64,000 nt of DNA from Candidatus Poribacteria bacterium (GTDB taxonomy: Bacteria; Poribacteria; WGA-4E; PCPOR2b). The DNA is taken from positions 1 to 64,000 of the forward strand of contig JAJECO010000053.1 of the NCBI GenBank assembly GCA_022822005.1, read 5' to 3'. Each line of letters opens with the position of its first letter. Position 1 is the stretch's first letter. Below are positions 8,874-17,182 of the stretch, one piece after another. The notes under the pieces are model-generated. The model had not been told where the DNA came from, made no database searches, and saw only the letters and a list, made by a program, of their open reading frames with translations. The translations under genes were made by a program, and so were the position numbers.

Positions 8874-8949
8874 AGGATTTTCTCAAGGCGATCGGGCGTT
8901 ACTCTGGTTTAACCCCAAAAATTAAGGCAAATTTATTGAAACCATAAAA

Positions 8950-10899
8950 ATGAACAAAGAAGAATACCAGAAACGTTTAGATAAAATAACAGACATGTTT
9001 TCAAACATGGTAACCCATGCTGACCAGCAATCGAGGCATCGGTGCCCTTACAAAAACCGCTTCGATCAATGCACCGCTAAGTTCGGGTGTCGAAACCAGC
9101 GAAAACCGTCTACCGAGAATGTGGTTGTTGAGCAGCCCCGCGCCCGTGGCGTACCAAAGGAGAATCTGCTCTTATGTGCTGGGGACGATAAGATTGACTA
9201 TCGGACCGCGTGGGAAACTGAAGTTGCTCAGGGGGCTTTCCTCGAAAATGAAGAAAACTACGGAGCGGGAACAGTAACACACGACGGCAAAACGCATCCG
9301 CTCGCAGCCGGAAAGACCATTTTCGATTACGCTGATGAACTCGCAGTTCAGGTGCCGACCTCCTGCTTCCGGACGGGACAGTGCCACGAATGTATTGTGG
9401 AGATTAAAGAGGGAATGGAGGCGCTGCGAACTCGGAACGAAGCAGAATCGTTTTTGCGGGAGAACTATCGGCTCGCCTGCCAAGCGGTGGTTAAAGACCC
9501 CGATATCGACATAGTGTTCTCGCCAATACGGCGCACCCCCAAGATCCTTACCCATACGCACGAAAAATCCCTTCAAATTGACCCGTTAGTGACGCGTCGC
9601 GAAGATATGGTTTACTATGACGATGAGGTGGTTGATAAATATCGCGGTCATATCTACGGCTTGGCAATTGATCTCGGCACCACAACAGTGGTTATCGACT
9701 TGGTCGATCTGGAGACCGGTGAGAGCGTTCATGTCAGTTCCTTTGAGAACCCACAACGGTTCGGCGGCAGCGATATCATGCACCGCATTTCGTATGATGG
9801 CGAGTTTGGCGGGGAGCTGCGCTGGTCGGTCATCAACGCGCTCAACCATGAAATTCAGGAGATGGGGGCACAGTTAGGGTTCGTCCGTCAAGAAATTTAC
9901 GAAATTGTTGTGGTCGGAAACTCGACAATGCGGGACATCTTTTTTAAGCTGGATGTGCAGAGCATCGGTCAAAAGCCTTACCAATCAACAATCGAGGGTC
10001 AATATCACGCCGGTGAGCGTGAAACCACTGCGCTTATTGAGAAGACACGGCGGCTTGGGATTCGAGCCAATCCCAAGGCGTGGGTGTATGGACTGCCGTT
10101 GATTGGTAGCCATGTCGGTGCCGATGTTGCAGCGGACCTGGTCGCACTCGACATCGCATCCCAAAAAGAGGTTGTCATGCTGGTGGATGTCGGCACGAAC
10201 ACCGAAGTGGTGGTCGGGCATCCGGGACGGTTGATCGCAGCGTCCTGCCCGGCGGGTCCCGCTTTCGAGGGCGGTGGTATCAAGTACGGGATGCCGGGCT
10301 ACGATGAAGCGATTGAGTCTATTCGCTGGATAGACGGTCAGATTGAATATAGTACGATCGGCGGCGTTGCGCCTCAAGGGATTTGCGGTTCCGGCTTAAT
10401 CGATCTATTGGCGGAACTTCGTCGCCACAAACGGATGACCGAAATGGGGGTGTTCGGGGATAGAAAAACACGCGAGATACCGATAGTCCCGGAATACGGC
10501 ATCACCTTCTCCCGTGAAGATGCCAGCAATCTCGCTCAGGCGAAGGCTGCCAACTACTGTGGTCAGTTCATCGTTATGCGAAAGTTCGGGATCAATCCTG
10601 CGGATGTGAGTCGCCTCTATTTAGCGGGTGGTTTCGCCAATTATGTGGATGTTCGTAACGCGATTGAGATCGGCTTTTTGGCACCGGTGGACGAGGATCG
10701 CATCGTCAAGATTGGCAACGCTGCGGTACAAGGTGCGAAGGAGGTTCTCCTCTCGCGGGAGAAGCGTGAGGACATCGAGCGTTTGGTCAAAGGCATTGAA
10801 CATGTAGAATTGGAGACAACCGCCGACTTCTTTGAAGTGTTTGTCGAGGGCTGTCAGTTTAAGCCGATGCCAACAGATTTTGTCGAAAATAGTTCCTAA
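8950..10899 (+). CDS. Reductive activator of corrinoid enzymes: 2Fe-2S ferredoxin plus ASKHA (DUF4445) domain
   Basis: A 649-residue RACE/RamA-like protein that should use ATP and an electron donor to return inactive Co(II) corrinoid to Co(I). An N-terminal extension carries Cys32, Cys41 and Cys47. A plant-type 2Fe-2S domain follows, with Cys139, Cys145, Cys148 and Cys177. The C-terminal ASKHA region begins near residue 237 with the phosphate loop LAIDLGTTTVVID and contains VDVGTNTEVVVG and LAGGFANYVD. The fold and ferredoxin placement match the DUF4445 activators found next to corrinoid methyltransferases. The extra N-terminal three-cysteine segment is not part of the usual layout. The ribosome site is weak (76-bp gap upstream). 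Confidence 0.92.
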   Translation: MNKEEYQKRLDKITDMFSNMVTHADQQSRHRCPYKNRFDQCTAKFGCRNQRKPSTENVVVEQPRARGVPKENLLLCAGDDKIDYRTAWETEVAQGAFLENEENYGAGTVTHDGKTHPLAAGKTIFDYADELAVQVPTSCFRTGQCHECIVEIKEGMEALRTRNEAESFLRENYRLACQAVVKDPDIDIVFSPIRRTPKILTHTHEKSLQIDPLVTRREDMVYYDDEVVDKYRGHIYGLAIDLGTTTVVIDLVDLETGESVHVSSFENPQRFGGSDIMHRISYDGEFGGELRWSVINALNHEIQEMGAQLGFVRQEIYEIVVVGNSTMRDIFFKLDVQSIGQKPYQSTIEGQYHAGERETTALIEKTRRLGIRANPKAWVYGLPLIGSHVGADVAADLVALDIASQKEVVMLVDVGTNTEVVVGHPGRLIAASCPAGPAFEGGGIKYGMPGYDEAIESIRWIDGQIEYSTIGGVAPQGICGSGLIDLLAELRRHKRMTEMGVFGDRKTREIPIVPEYGITFSREDASNLAQAKAANYCGQFIVMRKFGINPADVSRLYLAGGFANYVDVRNAIEIGFLAPVDEDRIVKIGNAAVQGAKEVLLSREKREDIERLVKGIEHVELETTADFFEVFVEGCQFKPMPTDFVENSS

Positions 10900-10940
10900 C
10901 CGGTAAGGGTATCTGATTGTGGACGGATAAAGGGGGCAAC

Positions 10941-11738
10941 ATGCTAACGGTTCAACAAAAGCAGCACTTTGAGACCTTTGGTTTCCTTGTCCTGCGCCAA
11001 CTCTTTGCGCCGCAGGAAATTGACCTCATCCGCCGTGAATCCGATGCGGTGTTACAAGAAAATCGCCAAGGCAAACCGTTCCCCGGAGAGAAGCGTCAAG
11101 CCATGATCCCGTTCTTCGAGTTGAACCCCCGGCTCCAATGGCTTATTGAGGACGACTGTATCTATGCGCTGGGCGAAGACCTCCTCGGACCTGACTTCAT
11201 CCTGAACGCTACTGAAGGGAACCTTCACGTCGGTGATACCCAATGGCACGGCGGTGGGCATGATATGGAACCGGTGCCACATATCAAGATCGCGTTCTAT
11301 CTTGAGTCGAACACCAAAGAGACAGGGGCGCTGCGTTTCATTCCGGGATCTCATAAGTTAGAATTTAGGAAACTGATACAACCGTTGACTGCCCAACAGG
11401 AAGATCCGACTGCGATGCCGTTCGGGGTGGCAGGTGCGGACGTTCCCAGCGTTGTCATCGAATCGCAGCCCGGCGATGTCATCGTCTTTCCAGAATCGCT
11501 ATGGCACGGTGCGTTCGGCGGTCCCCCAGGACGCTCCCAACACGCCATCAGTTTCATGGCAAATCCCGTAACAGAAGAACAGGTCGCTTACGTAAAGGGG
11601 CTATACGACGGCTGGAACTATTCACTGCATCCACCAGAAGAAATGGTCAACAGTGATCGTCCTCGTCTCCGACGAATGGTTTCAAGGTTGGTGAAACTCG
11701 GTTTTGGTCCTCCGGAGCCGACACCCCTTTTTGTATGA
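10941..11738 (+). CDS. Phytanoyl-CoA dioxygenase (PhyH)-like Fe(II)/2-oxoglutarate oxygenase
   Basis: A 265-residue member of the PhyH family. Likely iron ligands are in WHGGGHD (near residue 99) and the distal His in LWHGAFGG (near residue 186). The 2-oxoglutarate-binding arginine would be in GRSQHAISF. ALRFIPGSHKLE is the conserved strand of the fold. I take the ATG at 10941, which follows an AGGGGGC site; the frame also opens with TTG at 10917. It sits inside the corrinoid operon, so a hydroxylation that supports demethylation of the same substrate is plausible but unproven. This family is very broad, so phytanoyl-CoA itself is an unlikely substrate. Confidence 0.85.
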   Translation: MLTVQQKQHFETFGFLVLRQLFAPQEIDLIRRESDAVLQENRQGKPFPGEKRQAMIPFFELNPRLQWLIEDDCIYALGEDLLGPDFILNATEGNLHVGDTQWHGGGHDMEPVPHIKIAFYLESNTKETGALRFIPGSHKLEFRKLIQPLTAQQEDPTAMPFGVAGADVPSVVIESQPGDVIVFPESLWHGAFGGPPGRSQHAISFMANPVTEEQVAYVKGLYDGWNYSLHPPEEMVNSDRPRLRRMVSRLVKLGFGPPEPTPLFV

Positions 11739-11794
11739 AACGTAAAACGTGAAACGTAATCGGTTGGACATTATCGTTGATTTATTCAGTTTTT

Positions 11795-11859
11795 CGCTCC
11801 AGCGGAGCGATATGTCTATAGAATACCGATACCTCCAAACCCCGCGCTCCAGCGGAGCG
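11795..11859. repeat. Two copies of a CGCTCC-AGC-GGAGCG stem-loop
   Basis: Identical 15-base stem-loops occur at 11795-11809 and 11845-11859, separated by 35 bases. Neither is followed by a T-tract, so they look like a dispersed palindromic repeat filling the gap between the dioxygenase and the MetF gene, not a terminator. Confidence 0.6.
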
Positions 11860-11905
11860 CAATTTCGGGTGACTCTGCTTCTATCCACCTTCAGGTAAAT
11901 CAATC

Positions 11906-13516
11906 ATGAACACATCTCCCACCGAAACAGACCACAACCTTGACGCCTCGCAGCAGTCTTCATTTCGCTCTCTGCTTCAGGAAACAGATACATTCCTCAC
12001 CTGTGTGGAAGTGGTAACCTCGCGTGGAACTATCACCGATCCCGACGGACGTCAGGTACTGGAGTTAGCGCAAAAACTGGCAGATAATCCGCGGATACAC
12101 GGTCTGAGTATCACCGACAATCCGGGCGGTAACGCGATGATCGGTCCCGACACCTTGGGGCGGGATCTCCTCTCCCGCGATCAGGAAGTGATTATCCACC
12201 TTTCCTGCAAAGACTGGAACAGAAACGCGCTTCAGAGCCGGGCTTGGCAGCTTGCGAGCGAAGGATTTCACAATATCTTAGCTTTATCGGGCGATTACCC
12301 GATCGATGGCTATCGTGGTCAAGCGAACCCCGTCTTTGACACCGACTCAGTAGGATTGCTGAAGATGTTCACGGACATGAACGCCGGTATGAAGGTAGGG
12401 GCAGGGAGCAGATCGCAGGTACTGGAGCGCACCAACTTCTTTGTAGGGGCAGTGGCCAATAACCACAAACGTTACGAACGCGAGGTTATGCCGCAGTACT
12501 TCAAACTGAAAAAGAAGATTGAGAACGGTGCTGCGTTTATCATCAATCAGATTGGTTACGACTCACGCAAACAGGATGAGTTGTTGAAATATATGGCAAT
12601 CCACGATCTGGATGTCCCCGTGATTGGCAATGTCTACGTCCTAAATCGGGCCGTCGCTCGCTTCTTCAACAAGGGTAACATCCCCGGCGTGACCGTAACC
12701 GATGCGTTACTGGGTTTAGTCGAAAAAGAGGCAAAATCGAAGGATAAAGGCAAAGCCTTCTTTTTGGAATTTGCTGCCAAGCAGTGTGCCATCGCCAAGG
12801 GATTGGGCTATCGAGGCGCGTATTTAGGAGGTCATATACGCTACAGGGACTATGAGCGAATCCTGAAGATGGTAGACCGTTTTGGAGAAAACGATTGGAA
12901 GGACTTCGCAAAGGAGATCTGTTTCCATTACCCCGACGAATTTTACCTTTTTGAACCGGAACCGGAGACCGGACTCAGTTCAACCGAGATTAGCCGCCAG
13001 TACCTCTTTTCAAAACGGCCAGAAGCCTTAAAAACTGGTAAACAGCAACTCTCCTTGATCTATAAGATTAATCGCGCGGTGCACGATCAGGTTTTTGAAA
13101 AAGGCAGCTGGGGATTCACAATCGGCAAGCGGATCGCTCAGGCAATCGACGGGGCAAGCGAGGGGGTCAAGAAAGTCATGCACGGTGCTGAACAAGCGGT
13201 TAAGGTTACTGGCTTTGATTGTCGCGACTGCGGTGACTGTTCATTGCCGGACATCGCGTATCTGTGTCCCGAATCGCAGTGTGTGAAAAACCAGCGCAAC
13301 GGACCGTGTGGCGGGACCCGTCAGGGCAAATGCGAAATTGGGGAGAAGGACTGTATCTGGGCACGGGCGTATGACCGCCTCAAAGCCTACGGCGAAGAAG
13401 AGAAGATGTTGGATGGCCCAGCGATTTTCAAGGATGGAGCCCTCAAAGGCACAAGTGCTTGGGGCAATACCTTTCTGGAGCGGGATCATCATGCCCAGAA
13501 AAAATCTGACAACTGA
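11906..13516 (+). CDS. Methylenetetrahydrofolate reductase fused to a MetV-like cysteine domain
   Basis: A 536-residue protein. Residues about 25-330 are a MetF-type flavoprotein TIM barrel (EVVTSRGT at the start, LSGDYP, the segment GGHIRYRDYERI near residue 310). Residues about 438-483 carry eight cysteines (439, 442, 445, 454, 459, 468, 476, 483), with CRDCGDC and GPCGGTRQGKCE, as in the MetV/MTHFR C-terminal domain (PF12225). In acetogens MetV is normally a separate partner of a short MetF; here both are one chain. The reaction interconverts methyl-THF and methylene-THF. In this context the oxidative direction, feeding methyl groups from the corrinoid route to methylene-THF, is likely. 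The next gene starts 62 bases downstream. Confidence 0.88.
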   Translation: MNTSPTETDHNLDASQQSSFRSLLQETDTFLTCVEVVTSRGTITDPDGRQVLELAQKLADNPRIHGLSITDNPGGNAMIGPDTLGRDLLSRDQEVIIHLSCKDWNRNALQSRAWQLASEGFHNILALSGDYPIDGYRGQANPVFDTDSVGLLKMFTDMNAGMKVGAGSRSQVLERTNFFVGAVANNHKRYEREVMPQYFKLKKKIENGAAFIINQIGYDSRKQDELLKYMAIHDLDVPVIGNVYVLNRAVARFFNKGNIPGVTVTDALLGLVEKEAKSKDKGKAFFLEFAAKQCAIAKGLGYRGAYLGGHIRYRDYERILKMVDRFGENDWKDFAKEICFHYPDEFYLFEPEPETGLSSTEISRQYLFSKRPEALKTGKQQLSLIYKINRAVHDQVFEKGSWGFTIGKRIAQAIDGASEGVKKVMHGAEQAVKVTGFDCRDCGDCSLPDIAYLCPESQCVKNQRNGPCGGTRQGKCEIGEKDCIWARAYDRLKAYGEEEKMLDGPAIFKDGALKGTSAWGNTFLERDHHAQKKSDN

Positions 13517-13578
13517 TGTCACGCACAGACACAGATCTCAATCGGTGCCAGTCATGCACAGCGTCAGGAGGAGTAAAG

Positions 13579-14613
13579 ATGCAACTAAACGGTCAAGATT
13601 TTATCATTATCGGCGAGAATGTCCATACCACGCGTGTGGTACGCCGAACAGGAAAACTGGTTACTAACAACCCAGACGGCCTTGAATCCGTTCGCTATCT
13701 GAACACAAACAAAAAACGCCGCTACCTTGTCATTCCCGACTCGATTAAGAAATCCCAAGAGTATGAGGAAGGGCGCGTCAAACACGTCATCATCGCGGTT
13801 CAAGCAGCAATGTCGGGTGAAGAACCCCACGCCAGCGAAGGTATAGAATACATACGCAAAATCGTTCAACGGCAGGTCGATTCCAACACTGACTTCCTCG
13901 ATGTTAACGTGGATGAAATTTCGTGGCGGCTTGAAGAGCAGAAGGAAGCCATGCGCTGGTTGGTGCAAGCCCTTCAGCAGATGTCCGATACACCCCTATC
14001 CATCGATTCGTCAAATAGCGAAATTATTGAAGCAGGTCTCGAAGTGTATGATAGCAGCGTCGGGCGAGCGCTACTCAACTCCGCTTCACTGGAACGCGTT
14101 GATGCGTTGGACCTCACCAAGCAGTACAATACGAAGGTTATGGTGACAGCCGCCAGCGAGTCTGGAATGCCACAAACCCCCGAAGAGCGTGTTACCAACG
14201 CCTCGCGCATGGTAGACGCATCGAACGACAAGGGAATAGCGATTGAGGATATCTTCATCGACCCGTTGTTCTTCCCGATCGGGGTGGACACGGAGAACGG
14301 AAACCACGCCTTTGACGCTATCCGGCAACTCCGTGAGAAGTACGGTTCAGACATCCATATCAGCGGTGGGTTCAGCAATGTCTCTTTCCAAATGCCCTCC
14401 CGTCGTCTTATCAATGACGTGTTTATGATTCTCGCGGTCGAGGCCGGTGCGGATAGCGGGATTATCGATCCTGTGACCAATAACCCGAAAAAAGCGCTTG
14501 ACCTTGACCGAACCTCAAAGGCTTATCAACTGACGGAAGATATGCTGCTGGGCAAAGATCGCTTTTGCAGGACATTCCTGCGTGCCTATCGCAAAGGAGA
14601 ATTGGAGGGCTGA
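13579..14613 (+). CDS. Pterin-binding methyltetrahydrofolate methyltransferase (MeTr/MtgA type)
   Basis: A 344-residue TIM-barrel enzyme of the dihydropteroate-synthase/MeTr superfamily. Pterin-pocket signatures are FLDVNVDE (near residue 107), LSIDSSN (near 141), FIDPLFFPIG (near 231) and ISGGFSNVSFQMPSR (near 265). Related enzymes move a methyl group between corrinoid protein and tetrahydrofolate. The longer frame from 13516 lacks a ribosome site; a strong GGAGG lies just before the ATG at 13579. Together with the corrinoid protein and the MetF-MetV fusion this gives a coherent methyl-to-folate route. Neither an AcsCD-type nor a MetH partner is nearby, so the donor is most likely the 8103 corrinoid protein. 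Confidence 0.88.
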   Translation: MQLNGQDFIIIGENVHTTRVVRRTGKLVTNNPDGLESVRYLNTNKKRRYLVIPDSIKKSQEYEEGRVKHVIIAVQAAMSGEEPHASEGIEYIRKIVQRQVDSNTDFLDVNVDEISWRLEEQKEAMRWLVQALQQMSDTPLSIDSSNSEIIEAGLEVYDSSVGRALLNSASLERVDALDLTKQYNTKVMVTAASESGMPQTPEERVTNASRMVDASNDKGIAIEDIFIDPLFFPIGVDTENGNHAFDAIRQLREKYGSDIHISGGFSNVSFQMPSRRLINDVFMILAVEAGADSGIIDPVTNNPKKALDLDRTSKAYQLTEDMLLGKDRFCRTFLRAYRKGELEG

Positions 14614-14617
14614 AACC

Positions 14618-14884
14618 GTGGCAATGTATCAGATCCTGTATTGGAAGGATATCCCGGCGCAGGTCAGAGTCTATGAAGGCAGGAAGCCTATTTCAAGGCA
14701 AATGCCTAAGCGTTTTCAGGTTGAGATTGATCGCACCGCGATGGAACTGGGTTTAGCCGGAACTGACGATTATCTTGATCAGTGGCAGTGGACAGAAAAG
14801 CGAGAACGCCCCGGCGAGCCGGAGGAAATTCTGAACGCACTTGTACAAGAGCTTGAAACGGAACACAACGCTAAAACCCAATAA
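14618..14884 (+). CDS. Small Virulence_fact-domain-like protein
   Basis: An 88-residue protein with the pattern YQILYWKDIPAQVRV near its start and RFQVEIDRTAM in the middle, which I recognise as the small domain named Virulence_fact (PF13769). Such genes often lie beside MetF-like and pterin methyltransferase genes in methyl-transfer clusters, so the name is misleading and a role in C1 metabolism is more likely. GTG at 14618 is chosen because a GGAGGG site lies 8 bases upstream; the internal ATG at 14624 is an alternative. The biochemical role is unknown. Confidence 0.72.
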   Translation: MAMYQILYWKDIPAQVRVYEGRKPISRQMPKRFQVEIDRTAMELGLAGTDDYLDQWQWTEKRERPGEPEEILNALVQELETEHNAKTQ

Positions 14885-14952
14885 TAAAAGGCGTCATAAA
14901 AACTTGCCCTGACCGGACGAAATAGCAATACATAGATCAGAAAGGACTTTTC

Positions 14953-16014
14953 ATGCCTACATTCCACCCCGATGCCTTGCGGCAGATCGGCTATGATCTC
15001 TTTGAAGCCGCAGGTTGCACAACGGAAGATACTCGATCGGTTGTTGACCACCTGATTGAATCCAACCTTTTCGGACACGATTCCCACGGTGCAATCCGTT
15101 TCTACGAATATGCCCGCGCCATACGAGATGGCAGATTCCAACCCACCGCAAAGCCCGAAATTGTGAGTGACAATCCCTGTGCCGCGGTGGTAGATGGACA
15201 CAGTGCACTTGGACAGGTTGGGGCAACCTTCGCAATGAACCTCGCGATCGAAAAAGCACGACAATACGGAACAGGCACTGTCGCGCTACGGAACACGAGC
15301 CATGTCGGGCGGGCGGGCGCCTATCCCTTGATGGCGGCTCGGAATGAGATGCTGGGGATCGCTTTCGTCAACGCTGGTAACCTCGGTTACCAGATTGCGC
15401 CCTTCGGTGGCCTCGACGGTCGCCTTAGCACAAATCCAATTGCGTTCTCCGCCCCACGCCGAAACGACGAACCGATCTTAGTGGATATGACCACCTCCGT
15501 GGTGGCTGAAGGTAAGGTCCGCGTCGCAATCAATCAAGGCAAGCAGGTACCGGAAGGCTGGCTGATCGATTCAGAGGGCAACCCGACCACCGACCCAAAT
15601 GACTTCAGAGCGGATCCGCCGGGCGCGATCCTTCCGATGGGCGGTGTCGTGGCACATAAAGGTTACGGTCTCAGTTTTGTGGTGGAGCTTTTGGGTGGAA
15701 CTCTCAGCGGCGAAGGGTGTGCTGCCGGTGAGCGCACCATGGTGAGCAACGGTGTGCTCTTCACCGTTTACAGTATCAGTCACTTCACCAGTCTCAATGC
15801 CTATTACGACGAGGTAGAGGACCTAATTCGGCACGTCAAATCAAGTCGCCTTGCTCCGGGCTTTCAGGAGATTCTGAGTCCCGGCGAACCTGAATTCCGC
15901 ACCGCCGTGCGAAAGCAGGTTGAAGGTGTTGAAATTGATGAGACAACGTGGTCGGCTATCTGCGAGGAGGCACGCGGCTTCGGTCTTAATCCAGATCGTT
16001 GGGCAACAGAATAG
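14953..16014 (+). CDS. Ldh/malate-dehydrogenase-family NAD(P)-dependent oxidoreductase
   Basis: A 353-residue member of the type-2 malate/L-lactate dehydrogenase family (ComC, YlbC, ureidoglycolate dehydrogenase relatives), which oxidise 2-hydroxy acids. Family signatures include SNLFGHDSHGAIRFYEY near residue 36, NTSHVGRAGAYPLMAA near 115 with the catalytic His, and LSTNPIAFSAPR near 157. The C-terminal GGVVAHKGYGLSFVVELL is also typical. It lies 68 bases after the C1 genes, so the route may involve a 2-hydroxy or 2-oxo acid, but the actual substrate is unknown. A modest AAAGGAC site precedes the ATG. Confidence 0.88.
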   Translation: MPTFHPDALRQIGYDLFEAAGCTTEDTRSVVDHLIESNLFGHDSHGAIRFYEYARAIRDGRFQPTAKPEIVSDNPCAAVVDGHSALGQVGATFAMNLAIEKARQYGTGTVALRNTSHVGRAGAYPLMAARNEMLGIAFVNAGNLGYQIAPFGGLDGRLSTNPIAFSAPRRNDEPILVDMTTSVVAEGKVRVAINQGKQVPEGWLIDSEGNPTTDPNDFRADPPGAILPMGGVVAHKGYGLSFVVELLGGTLSGEGCAAGERTMVSNGVLFTVYSISHFTSLNAYYDEVEDLIRHVKSSRLAPGFQEILSPGEPEFRTAVRKQVEGVEIDETTWSAICEEARGFGLNPDRWATE

Positions 16015-16105
16015 AAATTGTCTAAACTGGATTCGATAGATCGAGTAGGAAAGGAGTGAACCTCGAAGTAGGAAAAATTATTGATGAAATATCAGAGGAT
16101 TTTAG

Positions 16106-17134
16106 ATGAAGACATTTTTGGATAGATTAAAAGAGCCCACCCCAATGATTTATGACGGTGGGTTTGGCTCGCAGCTTTTTATTGCGGGCATCGCATTGAC
16201 AAACAGCACCCTTGCAAATGAATTGCACCCGGAAGCTGTTGTTGACATCCATTCGGCTTACATTGAAGCGGGCGCGGACGCAATCGGAACGAACACATTT
16301 GTTGCTTCTCCCCTGCACCTCGAAATGGCAGGAAAAGATGCAGCCGAAGCAGAGAAACTGACAAGACAAGCCGTGGCACACGCGAAGGCAGCCGTTGAGA
16401 GGGGTGGCAGAGATGTATACATCGCCGGTTCAGTCGGACCTTCGCCGGGCGCGATTGAAGCCGATAGTGGTGGCGTTGATTTTGGTATTGCAAATGACGC
16501 TGTCAGAGATGCACATGAGCGAATAGTAAATGCCCTTGCAGAGGAAGGGGTGGATTTTCTCTGTATTGAAACCATGTTCTCCGCAAAGGAAGCAGCAATC
16601 GCTGTTGATGTGGCAAGAAACACGGGACTTCCCATCGCCGTGAATATGACCTATAAATATACCAGAGATCGGCGGACGAAAGAGGTAATATACAAAACGG
16701 ATTGGGGCCATTCGGCTGCATCCCTCATCGAGATTTTAGCCGAAGGTGAATTCTCCAACGGAGATAATCTACTCGATAATGTCCAGATCTTAGGATTAAA
16801 CTGCGGCGCAGAATCAAGGCGTGATGAGCATACGGGAATGCCCTATGCGATAAGTGGAATCCAGCAGCTGCGCAAAGCGATGGAGGAGAGGGGAATTAAT
16901 TCAAAACGATTGATGGCTTATCCAAATGCAGGTATGGCGCGTTTAGACAAAAATCAGCAGACATATTGGCCCCAGGCACCGGAGGATATGTCGCCTTACC
17001 TACTGGAGTTGATTAAGGAGGGAGCCTACCTGATCGGTGGCTGTTGCGGCACGTGTCCCGCGCACGTCAAGGCGTTTCGGGAAACCTTATCTCAGATAGA
17101 GCGAATCGGCATAGATGTAAATCCCATTCATTAG
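16106..17134 (+). CDS. Homocysteine S-methyltransferase family protein (BHMT/MetH-N type)
   Basis: A 342-residue zinc-dependent methyltransferase. The start IYDGGFGSQLF is the family opening. The zinc ligands are Cys in LGLNCGAES (near residue 232) and the pair in GGCCGTCPAH (near residue 310). Members transfer a methyl group to homocysteine or another thiol from betaine, S-methylmethionine or, in MetH, a corrinoid. Located directly after the corrinoid and MeTr genes, it could accept methyl groups from the 8103 protein or from a betaine-like donor. The choice between these is open. It gives the cluster an alternative outlet towards methionine. Confidence 0.88.
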   Translation: MKTFLDRLKEPTPMIYDGGFGSQLFIAGIALTNSTLANELHPEAVVDIHSAYIEAGADAIGTNTFVASPLHLEMAGKDAAEAEKLTRQAVAHAKAAVERGGRDVYIAGSVGPSPGAIEADSGGVDFGIANDAVRDAHERIVNALAEEGVDFLCIETMFSAKEAAIAVDVARNTGLPIAVNMTYKYTRDRRTKEVIYKTDWGHSAASLIEILAEGEFSNGDNLLDNVQILGLNCGAESRRDEHTGMPYAISGIQQLRKAMEERGINSKRLMAYPNAGMARLDKNQQTYWPQAPEDMSPYLLELIKEGAYLIGGCCGTCPAHVKAFRETLSQIERIGIDVNPIH

Positions 17135-17182
17135 TAGAACGCAAACCCACAGATTTATTCAAAATCGTATGAGGAAGCCGAA

